From the NCBI GenBank assembly GCA_903813345.2, contig CAIIXF020000003.1, positions 8,687,912 through 8,747,911 of the forward strand: DNA of 60,000 bases, in the 5' to 3' direction. This document shows, one piece after another, positions 23,101 through 33,029 of this stretch. The translations under genes and the position numbers were made by a program. Position 1 is the first letter of the stretch, and each line of letters starts with the position of its first letter. Under the pieces are notes generated by a model that saw only the letters and a program-made list of their open reading frames with translations, was not told the origin of the DNA and did not search any database. The DNA is from Owenia fusiformis. Its lineage: Eukaryota; Annelida; Polychaeta; Sabellida; Oweniidae.

Positions 23101-23879
23101 GGTTGGTCCTCAATAAAATACTTCTATACGGAGAAAACATTAGCCACATAACTTTTTCAACTTATCGAGACCCCTGTTCTGTACTTCTACATAATTTGGT
23201 GCTACTTAGTTTTTGCAAATTTGCCATTTTACAAATGCAAGGTAATATAATTCCATTTAAAAGTAATTACGCCAAGTAATTGATTTATTCTGCAAGTATT
23301 ATAATATTTCAATATAGTAATTCAAATAAATTTAAAAATGCCAAGTAATATGATTCCATTTAAAAGTAATTACGCCAAGTAATTCATCTTTTCTGCAAGT
23401 ATTGAAGCACTCTAGATCTCTACTAATCAAGATTATAATTCTATATTATATATTGTTCCAGTTATCAAAAACTTAATTTTTCATATTTTTCATATTTCCA
23501 AGATAATAGTTGTTAATTTTCATAAAAATAAAACATATTTACAAAACTTTTTTTGGGCATGGGGAGACGGCTATCTATCAATAAAGAGCTTGTGTAATTG
23601 TGTACAAAAGAAACAACTAACCATTATATTTTACTCCATCGTTTCCAGATTCACTCTCATTTTCGGTATTATCATAATCCACATCAAGTTTATTGTTGAT
23701 TCTCTCTGCACACTCCAAGTATTCGACATAAGTCTTTTTCCTGGCATTCTTTGGAGACACTTCAGCACCCAACTCCTCGATTTCCGCTTCAATTTTTAAT
23801 GGTTTTACGTTCCATATTACAGTATGATTATACTACAATAGTGATTAGATAATCCATATATGGTGTACGAATAATTTTT
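23101..23879. other. no gene; short direct repeat
   Basis: A 43-bp near-identical direct repeat occurs at about 23238-23280 and 23341-23382 (core ATTCCATTTAAAAGTAATTA followed by CGCCAAGTAATT), separated by 60 bp of AT-rich DNA. No coding content. Confidence 0.45.
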
Positions 23880-23894
23880 AAGTATAGATATATG

Positions 23895-23975
23895 AATAAA
23901 CGCACAGAGCACACCGCGTCTCGAACTCACAACCTAGTGGTTACGGCACCTAATCGCCTAGCCTGAGCGTTTTAC
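23895..23975 (-). repeat. tRNA-related SINE-like segment
   Basis: The minus strand contains AGGTTGTGAGTTCGAGACGC, a good match to a tRNA T-arm/B box. It is preceded 20-30 bases upstream by TAGGCGATTAGGTGCCGTAA, a weak A-box/D-arm. No complete cloverleaf can be drawn. It is probably the head of a decayed tRNA-derived SINE rather than a functional tRNA. Confidence 0.4.
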
Positions 23976-24300
23976 AGAATTTATATAATCGTCCGACCTC
24001 CCCAAGATGCAAAAGTTAAAGACTGTGTAAACCAAGCTTCCACAGGACAGGCGGTATAGTGTTAAGATAAGTTATTGTCCTGGCTTATTGGATCTGTCAA
24101 CAGACTTTTAATTGAAATGCTAGGACAGACACTGTTCTCTGTGATATAAACCAGATTTAACTTCTTAAATCACATTTAATCTTACAAAGTGATTTATTCG
24201 GCATTTAAGTCAATTTTTTATTTATATTTTTTTTTCTATTTAGATCCTATGTCATGAACAAACTAAATGGGTTGGGGTACAATGAACATAGTTTATTGGG

Positions 24301-24314
24301 GTTGCTATGGCAAC
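24301..24314. promoter_or_regulatory. perfect X-box palindrome (RFX-type)
   Basis: GTTGCTATGGCAAC matches the RFX consensus (GTNRCC/RGYAAC with central AT) apart from one Y/R variation. It sits inside a larger imperfect hairpin: GGGTTGGGGTACAA (24270-24283) pairs with TTGTACC..CCCAAACCC (24318-24340). It may be chance or part of a transposon end rather than a host enhancer. Confidence 0.4.
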
Positions 24315-24370
24315 CAATTGTACCAAACCCCCAAACCCATAATGTAACTACAAACTGTCACTAACAAATG

Positions 24371-24955
24371 TCACTCTTTTCCAGCCTCCTGCGTAAGTAA
24401 ACTAGCCATTGTCCACCTACTTTCCATGGGTATATCAATATAACGCTCCCAGGCGTTCGAGCGCCAATCGCCTTGTGATTTAATGAGCAGTGGGGACGCT
24501 CCTGCTATAAACGCTGTACAGGCCCCTCCTCTCCTAAACGAATGTCCAGAATAATCTGCAGCATTAAATCCTGCACTGTCTAAAGTGCCTTTCAGCATCT
24601 CACTAAATTGTTTTTGTGTCATAGTTTTTAGCGCCCCATGATGCATGTAAGACGCTAGAGGCAATGCTGATAAATTCTCGTATTGTTCCTTCCTTGAACA
24701 TAGCATATCTTTAATTGCCTTAACTGGGCATAATAAACCACCTGTCGTGAGCATTGGTATTTTTAAGTCTCTCTCTGGCTTGAATTGTTTTAGTGCGTTT
24801 AATTGTAATAATATATCCTTCTTTGTTGAAAGCCAAGTCACATGTTGACACATCCCTATTCGCATCATGCTGGCCAGACTTAAGCAGGAGAGTAGATTTT
24901 CTACATAATCACGCCCGGTGATCGTAGAATTGGGACGGAGGGGGGGAGCAGGCAA
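24371..24955 (-). CDS. tyrosine recombinase catalytic domain fragment
   Basis: An uninterrupted frame of up to 194 residues. ASMMRIGMCQHVTWLS aligns to the first-Arg box of tyrosine recombinases. GGLLCPVKAIKDML follows, then YSGHSFRRGGACTAF (H-x-x-R box) and GDWRSNAWERYIDIP (terminal catalytic Tyr region). All four catalytic landmarks can be placed. The N-terminal SAM-like domain is missing, cut near the fold-back element that begins at about 25030. It is related to the YR at 11604-12290 and likely from a Ngaro/DIRS or Crypton element. No split repeats were found here. Confidence 0.6.
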   Translation of the reverse strand: MPAPPLRPNSTITGRDYVENLLSCLSLASMMRIGMCQHVTWLSTKKDILLQLNALKQFKPERDLKIPMLTTGGLLCPVKAIKDMLCSRKEQYENLSALPLASYMHHGALKTMTQKQFSEMLKGTLDSAGFNAADYSGHSFRRGGACTAFIAGASPLLIKSQGDWRSNAWERYIDIPMESRWTMASLLTQEAGKE

Positions 24956-25029
24956 TTTCTGCTAGAAATTTCAACAAATCTGGAAGATTTATTTTTTAAA
25001 GAAGAAGTTTACATTTGAATTGCTAAATA

Positions 25030-25622
25030 AATAGGCTCACGGTATTGTAAAATATGTTAGGTATTCTAGGATTTTTTTTCAATCGATACTCTTTTAGGGT
25101 ATAAGATCTATTAAAAAAGGCGCAACGCACCAACGTGCAAAAGTCAATGTTGTTGCTATAAATGAAGCAACAATGGTGTACATGACCTGTAATAAATACT
25201 TGTAAGTGACATCATTGTCACAAAATTAATGTTATTGCTGACTTTGTAAAATAAGTTTCCATAGGTGAAATAAAAAATAATCGAAAATAATTTTGGGACG
25301 GAGGGGGGGGGGAGCAATATGTATTAAGACATGATACATATTGCTCCCCCCTCCGTCCCATAATTATTTTCGATTATTTTTTATTTTACGTATTGAAACT
25401 TATTTTATAAATTCAGCAATGGCATTAATTTAGTTATGATATCATCACTTACAGGTATTTAATACAGGTCGTGTAGACCATTGTTGCTTGATTTATAGCT
25501 AAAACGTTGATTTGTGTCTGTTGATTGCCTCGCGCCTTTTTTAATAGATCTCATATCTTAGATGCCTATCGTTTCAGAAAAAATCCCAGAAGACCTAACA
25601 TATTTTACCATACCGTGCGCCT
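25030..25622. mobile_element. fold-back (long inverted repeat) element, about 590 bp
   Basis: The arms are about 285 bp. The left arm begins ATAGGCTCACGGTATTG, the right arm ends with TACCGTGCGCCTAT, and they meet at about 25320 around CATGATACATATTG. The centre holds a G-run (GGGACGGAGGGGG) facing its complement (CCCCCCTCCGTCCC). The two arms differ at scattered positions, so it is not an assembly artefact of a perfect palindrome. It has no coding capacity. The G-run segment GGGACGGAGGGGGGGAGCA also occurs at 24931-24949, at the end of the adjacent YR fragment. Confidence 0.75.
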
Positions 25623-25975
25623 ATCACTGTATATGACTGTATATCCGTTTGTAGTGATTGTTTGACAGTATATGATCACTATATGCCAGTGTATAGTGAC
25701 TTATGCTAATGCACAGTGACTGTAAGCAAGTGTATGGTCGCTGTATATCAGTGAATGGTGACTGTATATCCGTTTATAGTGATTGTTTGACAGTATATAA
25801 TCACTATATGCCAGTGTATAGTGACTTATATCAATGCACAGAGACTGTAAGCAAGTGTATGGTCACTGTATACCAGTGAATGGTCACTGTAAATCAGTGT
25901 ATCGTAACTGTATGCCAGTATATGATCATCATCATGGCCATTGTATGCCTGTGTATAGTGACTGCATATTTCGCG
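25622..25975. repeat. 20-bp-unit minisatellite with higher-order period
   Basis: Degenerate units of about 20-21 bp (core AGTGTATGGTCACTGTATA) continue throughout. A block of several units starting TGACTGTATATCCGTTT recurs after about 127 bp (25633 and 25759), so the array has a higher-order repeat. It starts immediately at the edge of the fold-back element. Confidence 0.75.
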
Positions 25976-26369
25976 AAATCGTTTAAACCTTTTCATGCTA
26001 TTGCATTTTCATCATCATCATATCGGGTTTCCATCTTTATGCAAGCTAGATATACCAAATTATTTGAGTAAAAAGAGGTTATAAGTTTAAGTATAAGTTC
26101 AGATTTGAAAGAGCCACGACATTTCAGTACAGACACTTTAAAAAAGGTGCATCACAAGTCCTAGCTATGGGAATAAAAAGTTATAATATCAAATTTATTT
26201 TCAAGATCATCATGACAAATTTGATTCAAAATAACTGAGGCATTAATGAATAATAAATGTGTTTCGCATGAATATTTCTTTAGCAACTAGCTGGAGCATA
26301 ATGGTAACACGCCACTAAATGAGAAGGACCGTTTATTCAAGCCTTGGTTCTTTTTGATTTCCACGTATG

Positions 26370-26746
26370 CTTATTATCACTGTTCCACAACTGGAATGCT
26401 CTAACACCCATAATATTAGAGAATTTTAAAGAAAACGACTTCACTTAGAATGACTCTAACTGAAGTTGATGATCTACGCCATCATGACGTCATCATCAAC
26501 TTCAGTTAGAGTCATTCTAAGTGAAGCCGTTTTCTTTAAAATTCTCCAATATCGCGGTTGTTTGAGCATTTATTTGTGGTTATTTACCATCGTAGCTTTA
26601 TTAATTTGCATGGCGAAACATTTGGAATCCAGATTCAACTTATTTTAGCCGAAATCGGAGGTTTATCGAAAACGAAATGATCTCGGCAACCATCTTGAAT
26701 GAAGCTAACTGCAGTTAGAGTCATCCAGTTGTGGAACAGTGATTAT
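26370..26746. mobile_element. MITE with two nested inverted repeats
   Basis: Outer ends: TCACTGTTCCACAACTGG (left, near 26379) and CCAGTTGTGGAACAGTGA (right, near 26727), an exact 18-bp inverted pair flanked by TA-containing words. Inside, an almost perfect hairpin of about 55 bp arms (26420-26475 against 26490-26550; core ACTTCAGTTAGAGTCATTCT) surrounds a short loop with GACGTC. The partial word AACTGCAGTTAGAGTCAT appears once more near the right end. Confidence 0.7.
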
Positions 26747-28095
26747 GGAAGTACATAGCTAGTGTGTCCCAACATATTGTGTTGACAGCTGATAACCTGG
26801 TCTGCTGCATCTCTGCAATTCCTGGCTACAATTTTGAGGATCATGGGTTTTCTAGAAATTGATTCTAACGGCGTCTGGATCTAGCTAAAACCCTGGAGCA
26901 AATTAGCATTGCTAATATCTAGCAAAATCTTATGAATCACCATTTTAAAAAACTACTTTCTCAAAAATATTAAACGAAGTACTATGTCAATGTCTTCGCC
27001 ATATATCAAAAGCATTTATACTACTTTTTGATGAATTTGATGCAAATCCCCTTAGTGCCTTTGCTAGAAGATGAGTCTTAATTAAATAGACACTCTGCAA
27101 TTTTCAAAGTATCATAACATGGCAGCTATACATGTGAGGAAATGGTGTGGGGGCTAAACCAAAAGTTAAAAGATTTCGCTGAAATTTGGTCTAAAACATT
27201 CTCAAGATCCTTGTTACATAAGACCATGGTCAAATTCATTGACTGATTCACTAAACATGGCATTTTTATTCTGAACTATCACACTTTATAAAGGTTCACA
27301 TCATCAGGTTACGACCACAATGTTAATAAGAGGAGTTTGAGGAAACTGTAGTTATTTTATACATATGACTTTTTTATGCCAAGTGCTAATGTAAAAAAAG
27401 TCACATACATGTATGATTTAAAAAAGTGTATGTAAAAAGAGCTTCTTTATCATAAATATATTTAGTGGTGCGACACCCAATATGTTAATGAGACTCAAGC
27501 TGACCTACACACATTCTTGTCCCAGGTAAATACATCGATGCATTCATTGGTTGCATCTTCTTAACCAGGAAGTTAATTCCTTAAAAATTAAACAGCCGGA
27601 ATTATCAAGTCATTTTGCTGTGAAATTATTATCACATTAATACGTAAGTAAATAGTTTTATACCATTCTGTGATGTAATATAGTGATAAAGGAGATTCTG
27701 GGCTAAATAAAATCATTGCTGAAAATGAGGTTTTGTGGTTTTCTTTTTTCTTTGATAAGGTGATTAACTATTTGATATGTTTGTGTCCCATCAGTTTTCC
27801 GTCAGTTGGCCCTCGTATTTTTGTTGGACATGTCAAAGGTGGGTGTACACTCTTAATACTCACTAAAGCAAAAAGTGAAATGTAGAAAAGAGTACTCAGG
27901 GAGAGCACCCACACACCACCGATGCACCGCAACTCCGGAATCGCAACCAAAGATGGCAGAGCAATTTTTGGGGTTTTGAGTAAGGGATTAGGGTTATCTT
28001 GGTTGCTATCCAAGATCGCTACCCAAATAGTAATGAGTAAAAAGACACTCGTGGTTTTAACTAATGGCTACATAACTTGATACTGTAAATTTTTG
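26747..28095. other. no gene seen; upstream region of the membrane protein gene
   Basis: Non-repetitive AT-rich DNA; no TATA box or CpG cluster could be assigned as promoter for the gene starting at 28096. An upstream exon is possible. Confidence 0.4.
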
Positions 28096-29970
28096 ATGCG
28101 TCTTGTCAGTAATGTAAATAGCATAGTCTTATTCTTATCTTTGCCCCTCACGCTTGAAATAATCGAAGCATATCAAATACTCTTTCAGACTATGGATTGC
28201 GTTTTGCGGTACTGTCGTCTTAGCTACTATTTTCCAATGAGGCCTGTGCGCATTTTTGAGGAATGGATGTTTGGACACGTCATGCTGACTGTTTATTTCC
28301 TCCTATTCTCATCCTGGTTAAATTTCACCAATGATCACGGCAATGAGCTCGCAAAACTCCTGTATGACATCAATATCAACCCAATTGATATCTTGCAGAA
28401 ATGTCCAACTGTACAGGACATAGTGAACAATCAGAATTGTTTCAATCCTTCTGTCACATCAAATCAAGAGAGAGACCGTACACGTATCCTTGATGCAGTG
28501 AACTTTAAAGGAAAACTCATACACTGTGGAATTACTGAAAGAGCCATTCAACAGTGTCTTTTGACGATTTGCAAGTCAATCGAATGCATGGACAGATTGA
28601 CAAGAGACAACTTGAATATTGAAAGGCTAAAAAGATGTGATGTAACCATGGATATGTTAACGGCATTGACCACAAACCCAGAGACTGATGCTTTCTACAA
28701 TAAGGCATATATGGACAGTTTAAATTGGACATTTTGGAAAGCCATGTCTGAGTACTCATTTGGAATATTTGGATTTTGTTCGTATGTTTTAGGTTTTGTT
28801 ATGTGTCAGATAATTTGTCTACATGGTTCAATTGTAGGAAACATCAGACTACTGGAATGTAACAGTAGAACTGTAGAAGATGAAATAATGACGCAGGGAA
28901 TGGTGAAACAGTCAATTACGGTTCTTGGGATGGGTATGCATATGGCATGGGCTGTTGTATTGTTAATGATATCACTGGCGTGTTATGGTTGGAATAACAT
29001 TGGCTTCCTTGTCATTTTGAATGTTTGTTTTAAAGCGGAAATTCGTGCCAAAACAATATACATTGAACAATTTGTTCATGTGCTAATATGTGCACTTTGG
29101 GTATACAGTTTCCAATGTGTGTATGCTTGGTACATGACTTGTTTGATGGTCTTTGGATTGACAGTATTACAATGTATCTTGATGTTGTCGGAAACATCCA
29201 TTTCTTTCGAACCATTCTGCTCAATTGATGCAAAAAGACTTTTACAGGTACCTAGTAATAATAATGATGAAAAAATATTCACAGTGATATCAGATATATT
29301 GATGTGTACAGAAAACAATGGGTTGTTACTGGATGACGCCATGCGAATGTTATCTTTTGGTATAAAGGCTGCATTTGTTGGAACTTTGGGAAGAACAGAG
29401 GGTGATCAATTAGAGTTGATCAGACGTGTGCATCGGTTAGGCAACACATTAATAAATAGCAGATTGTGCAAGTCAATGAGACATGTGAGATTTAAGAATA
29501 TTAATAGCTCTGAGTTAATTAGTGGCATTATTGTCCCATCCCTAAGACACAATAAGATACAGTCAGTTGAGATCATTAACAACTATGCTCTAACGGATAA
29601 TTGTGATCTAATATCAGATTCATTGATTGCAGAAAATTACAGTTTGAAGGTCTTAGACATACGATTTGAACGTAAGTCAGGTTTTCAACATATGTTTTAC
29701 TGGTTATGCTATGGGCCAAGGTCCAATATCAAATTTACATCAAAGGGTGTTAAGGAATTATTACAAGCATGTGTTAAAAGATTGGAAACTGCTCCGTTAG
29801 AAGCTGTTGTAATCACCGGTTATACACAAGCATGTGTTAAAAGATTGGAAACTGCTCCGTTAGAAGCTGTTGTAATCACCGGTTATACAACAGCGGACGA
29901 AAATATCGAAGATCTCTGTGCACTACTTAGGTCAGAAGGTATTTACGTATTAGTAGAGCCATATAATTAG
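28096..29970 (+). CDS. multi-pass membrane protein, unknown family, 624 aa
   Basis: The ATG at 28096 is the first in frame; the codon before it is TTG. Hydrophobic segments lie at about residues 5-25, 57-77, 220-243, 275-313 (long enough for two) and 326-366 (two), giving six or seven membrane passes. Between segments two and three is a 140-residue, Cys-containing hydrophilic domain with NFT and NWT glycosylation sequons, probably extracellular. Residues 370-624 form a soluble tail with leucine-rich-repeat-like spacing (SVEIINNYALTDNC, SLKVLDIRFE). Residues 557-577 are repeated exactly as 578-598 through a 63-bp tandem duplication. It is apparently intronless, which is unlike the exon-sized frames elsewhere in the window. 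I do not recognise the family. A retrogene or a lineage-specific expansion is possible. Confidence 0.75.
   Translation: MRLVSNVNSIVLFLSLPLTLEIIEAYQILFQTMDCVLRYCRLSYYFPMRPVRIFEEWMFGHVMLTVYFLLFSSWLNFTNDHGNELAKLLYDININPIDILQKCPTVQDIVNNQNCFNPSVTSNQERDRTRILDAVNFKGKLIHCGITERAIQQCLLTICKSIECMDRLTRDNLNIERLKRCDVTMDMLTALTTNPETDAFYNKAYMDSLNWTFWKAMSEYSFGIFGFCSYVLGFVMCQIICLHGSIVGNIRLLECNSRTVEDEIMTQGMVKQSITVLGMGMHMAWAVVLLMISLACYGWNNIGFLVILNVCFKAEIRAKTIYIEQFVHVLICALWVYSFQCVYAWYMTCLMVFGLTVLQCILMLSETSISFEPFCSIDAKRLLQVPSNNNDEKIFTVISDILMCTENNGLLLDDAMRMLSFGIKAAFVGTLGRTEGDQLELIRRVHRLGNTLINSRLCKSMRHVRFKNINSSELISGIIVPSLRHNKIQSVEIINNYALTDNCDLISDSLIAENYSLKVLDIRFERKSGFQHMFYWLCYGPRSNIKFTSKGVKELLQACVKRLETAPLEAVVITGYTQACVKRLETAPLEAVVITGYTTADENIEDLCALLRSEGIYVLVEPYN
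29764..29889 (+). repeat. perfect 63-bp in-frame tandem duplication
   Basis: 29764-29826 and 29827-29889 are identical and begin CAAGCATGTGTTAAAAG. The frame is kept and 21 residues are doubled. Complete identity implies a very recent event or an assembly error. Confidence 0.9.
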
Positions 29971-31196
29971 CTTCTTAATACAAATGCTAACTTAAAGCCC
30001 CACTATACTTAATTTAGAAGAAAAAAGAAAAAATGATCATTGAATCATATTACTCACACACTCGCTCAAATATGACACAAAGTTTGATTTGCTTTAATAC
30101 TAAACCAAAAATATAATAACTCACATAGAAAAAAACATTTGATGTTCAGAGATAATAAGACATGCATGTACATGCTAAACAAAGTGCATGTTTTCAATTA
30201 CTTTTGATTTAAAAGATGGTGGCACTTCTATAAAAATGAATGTATCATGTAATACAAACAACTTTGCCATCTTTCAATGACATTGATAAAAACTTGACAG
30301 ATAAAGCTTGACAGATTGAAAATAGTTTTTGATCAATTATTGTAAGCTTTGATGTGGTCTGTTTGAGCTGTTGTTGGTGTCAAATGAAAGATATGGTTTT
30401 ATCAATACATTGGACATTCTATAGATTTCAAATAAAAGTCTTTATTTTGCCGAAAAAAACATTGAAAATTTGCAAAGTGGGCCTTTAGAGAGAACCCTTC
30501 AAGTGATTTGCACAATATAAAATATAGACACTACAGGAGTTACATATTGAGACTGGGAGACATTGTAAACCTGTCCCTTAACCTCTGAATGAGGGGGTTA
30601 TACTACTTGTAATTGTTGAAATCATGAAGCACACTTCCTCATAAGCTGTTAAAAATTATGGAAATTAAGAGAGTTTAAATGCATGTATATTGAAAATCAG
30701 AATTGATTAGAGAATTTTATTCTATTGATTGTGATATTTTCAAAACACTGATGACAACTGAAAATTATTTTAGGGTGTATCAGATCGTATGATATTCTGT
30801 ATTTTTGTAGATGCAGCTTATTTTTAGTGACTAATGTATCATGTAACTTTTCAATAAAAGATACAAGTTGTGAAGGCTTTATTATGTGGATTTAAAAATT
30901 GATATAGATAGATATGTTAGTGTACATCATACTTTATGATACAATGTATTTTTGTAGATGCAGCTATAGATTGTAGTATTTTAGCGACTAGCGTATCATG
31001 TAACTTTTCAAAAAACACATATATAAAGTGCTTATAAATTAACCGCAACAAACATATATTTTGTTACTATTTGTTATGCAACAAGCAAGCAACTTACAGC
31101 TAAATGAGCATATGAATCATAGAATATATATTACATCTAATTAATGATAGTGATGTCACCGAAGCACATGGTCCTGGGGAGATATTCAATAAAATG
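29971..31196. other. 3' flank of the membrane protein gene with diverged direct repeats
   Basis: Candidate polyadenylation signals AATAAA occur at 30431 and near 30853. Two diverged copies of a roughly 95-bp unit end in GTATCATGTAACTTTTCA (30770-30855 and 30925-31012), both containing TATTTTTGTAGATGCAGCT. No further genes. Confidence 0.45.
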
Positions 31197-31368
31197 CACT
31201 AGCACTAGTTACTAACTACAGACCAGTTACTCTTCTTAGTTCAATCTCTAAAATCTTGGAATCTATAATTCATAAAAGACTTTATTCTCACCTCGTCCAA
31301 CACGATCTTATTTATAGGCTTCAGAGTGGGTTCCTACCCAAACATAGTACTGTCAATCAACTTATTAA

Positions 31369-31844
31369 CCCTTAAATGGTTTTTTGTTTTTTACACCTTC
31401 TAAAGGTTTTTGGGGTCCGTTTGGACCCCAAGATATATTTTGCAATTACTTTGCAACCAGAGAAGCTTTTTTCATTCTGACTTCAGTTTGACATAGGTTA
31501 ATCTATTACCTTTCAGAATATGTATGCATTATTTATCATGAATGCATGGAAATATGTGTAAACCTAATCATAAGGGGTCAGGTGTTTTAGCATTTTGTAA
31601 CATTTCGTAGCATTTATATATAACACTGTATTAATTGAATATGTTTCAGTGATAGTGATGTTCTTTGGCCTCAGGTAGCACAAAAAGTCATAATGCGATT
31701 TACATCTGGTTTGTTTTATCTGAAAGGAATTGAATTAATTGAGGATTAGATTGAATTTAATGTTGATAGAATGATTATTTCTGATATAAGTATTGCAAAG
31801 AATGAGCTATGGGGTCCAAACGGACCCCAAAAACCATTTAAGGG
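31369..31844. mobile_element. piggyBac-like MITE, 476 bp, TTAA-flanked
   Basis: TTAA occurs at 31365-31368 and 31845-31848. The termini CCCTTAAATGGTTTTT and AAAAACCATTTAAGGG are inverted copies. A subterminal palindrome, GGGGTCCGTTTGGACCCC, occurs at 31412-31429 and as its complement at 31811-31828. TTAA target and CCC ends are diagnostic of the piggyBac superfamily. No transposase is present. Confidence 0.85.
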
Positions 31845-33029
31845 TTAATATACAGAGTGGTCCAAAAAAAAATTGGAACATTTGTTAATTGAATGCATAT
31901 CCTTTATTTTTCTTCTAAAATGTACCAAACTTTTCTTGAGCATAGTTCAGTCACTTATTTATCGGATGTAAAGTTTAGAGGTGAAAACCACAAAGTTAAT
32001 GCATTAAACTAGTCGATATTTGATATGACCCCTCTTCTCCTGACTTACAAGTTGAAGCTTGGGGCTCAGATTTGTAAATATTCAATTAGTTTGCCGTTCG
32101 TTTATTTTGTCCAAGCCATCTTATTTAAAAATTTCAGCTTGATAAACTTCCTATTTGTTTGCCTTGGAAGATCAAATCTAGTAACATATTCAACATTTTT
32201 TTACCCAAATTCATGGGATCGTGCATATTTTGATGGCAATTGTTGGGTGTACTATACTGATTGAATATTCTCCAGAAAGAGGACAGGGCACTCTGATTTG
32301 AATGGTAAATGAAGCCCCCTCCCCTTTATTGTTTTGATATGAATAATATTCATTGGAAATATCAATATGTCTATCAACATCATAGAGGAGTCTCCCAGAA
32401 CACAAATGGTATATTATTTATATATATTGTAACGTTTTTCCCGTGGTCAGGAATGCGGGGAAAATGCGGGGAAGATGGACCCTCCCGTGTGTTACTTAAT
32501 TGCGGGATTATACGGAGCGGCGTTGACTCCGCTCGCTACAGTCGCCTGAGATGTTACTCCAAGGGAATGCAAGGGGAAAGAAAGTATTACGCAATCTGGG
32601 TTTGCACTACACAAGTTCCCTCCGGAACTCAATACAATACAACAATGAACATTCAAATACAGAATAAAAATAAAGTCATATATTTGCTCTTTATGAGCCA
32701 AACAATCACAAACAATGCTCTAAAAACAATAGACAATTATGTACAAAGTTGAACTCAAACTACACTAAGCTATATAATCACTAATGCCTTAAGGCAGAAA
32801 AAATACATGTGATGTTACTTGAAGGTCTCTAAAGTTACTATAAGAAAGTAAGATCAAATCGTGTTTCACTTTAATCAGTTCCACAAAAGATAAAGGTTGA
32901 TATGACTTGAATGCCTCTAAAGTCTTCTTCAGCAATTGTGGGATGCACCTCTTGTCTTTGTATTCCGTTGTCTGTCCTGAAATAAAATGGCGCTCCTGGC
33001 CACGGGACTCAACTGTCAACTAATCACTT

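Noticed and set aside
26290-26350. tRNA-like segment with AGCTGGAGCATAATGG and TTATTCAAGCC
   Set aside because: A and B box resemblance is weak and no cloverleaf could be drawn; not reported as an RNA gene.
27960-27990. Telomere-like TTAGGGTT word
   Set aside because: Single occurrence only, no array.
32025-32405. Transposase relic inside the mariner-like element
   Set aside because: Neither strand shows mariner DD(34)D blocks; the inner sequence is treated as non-coding.
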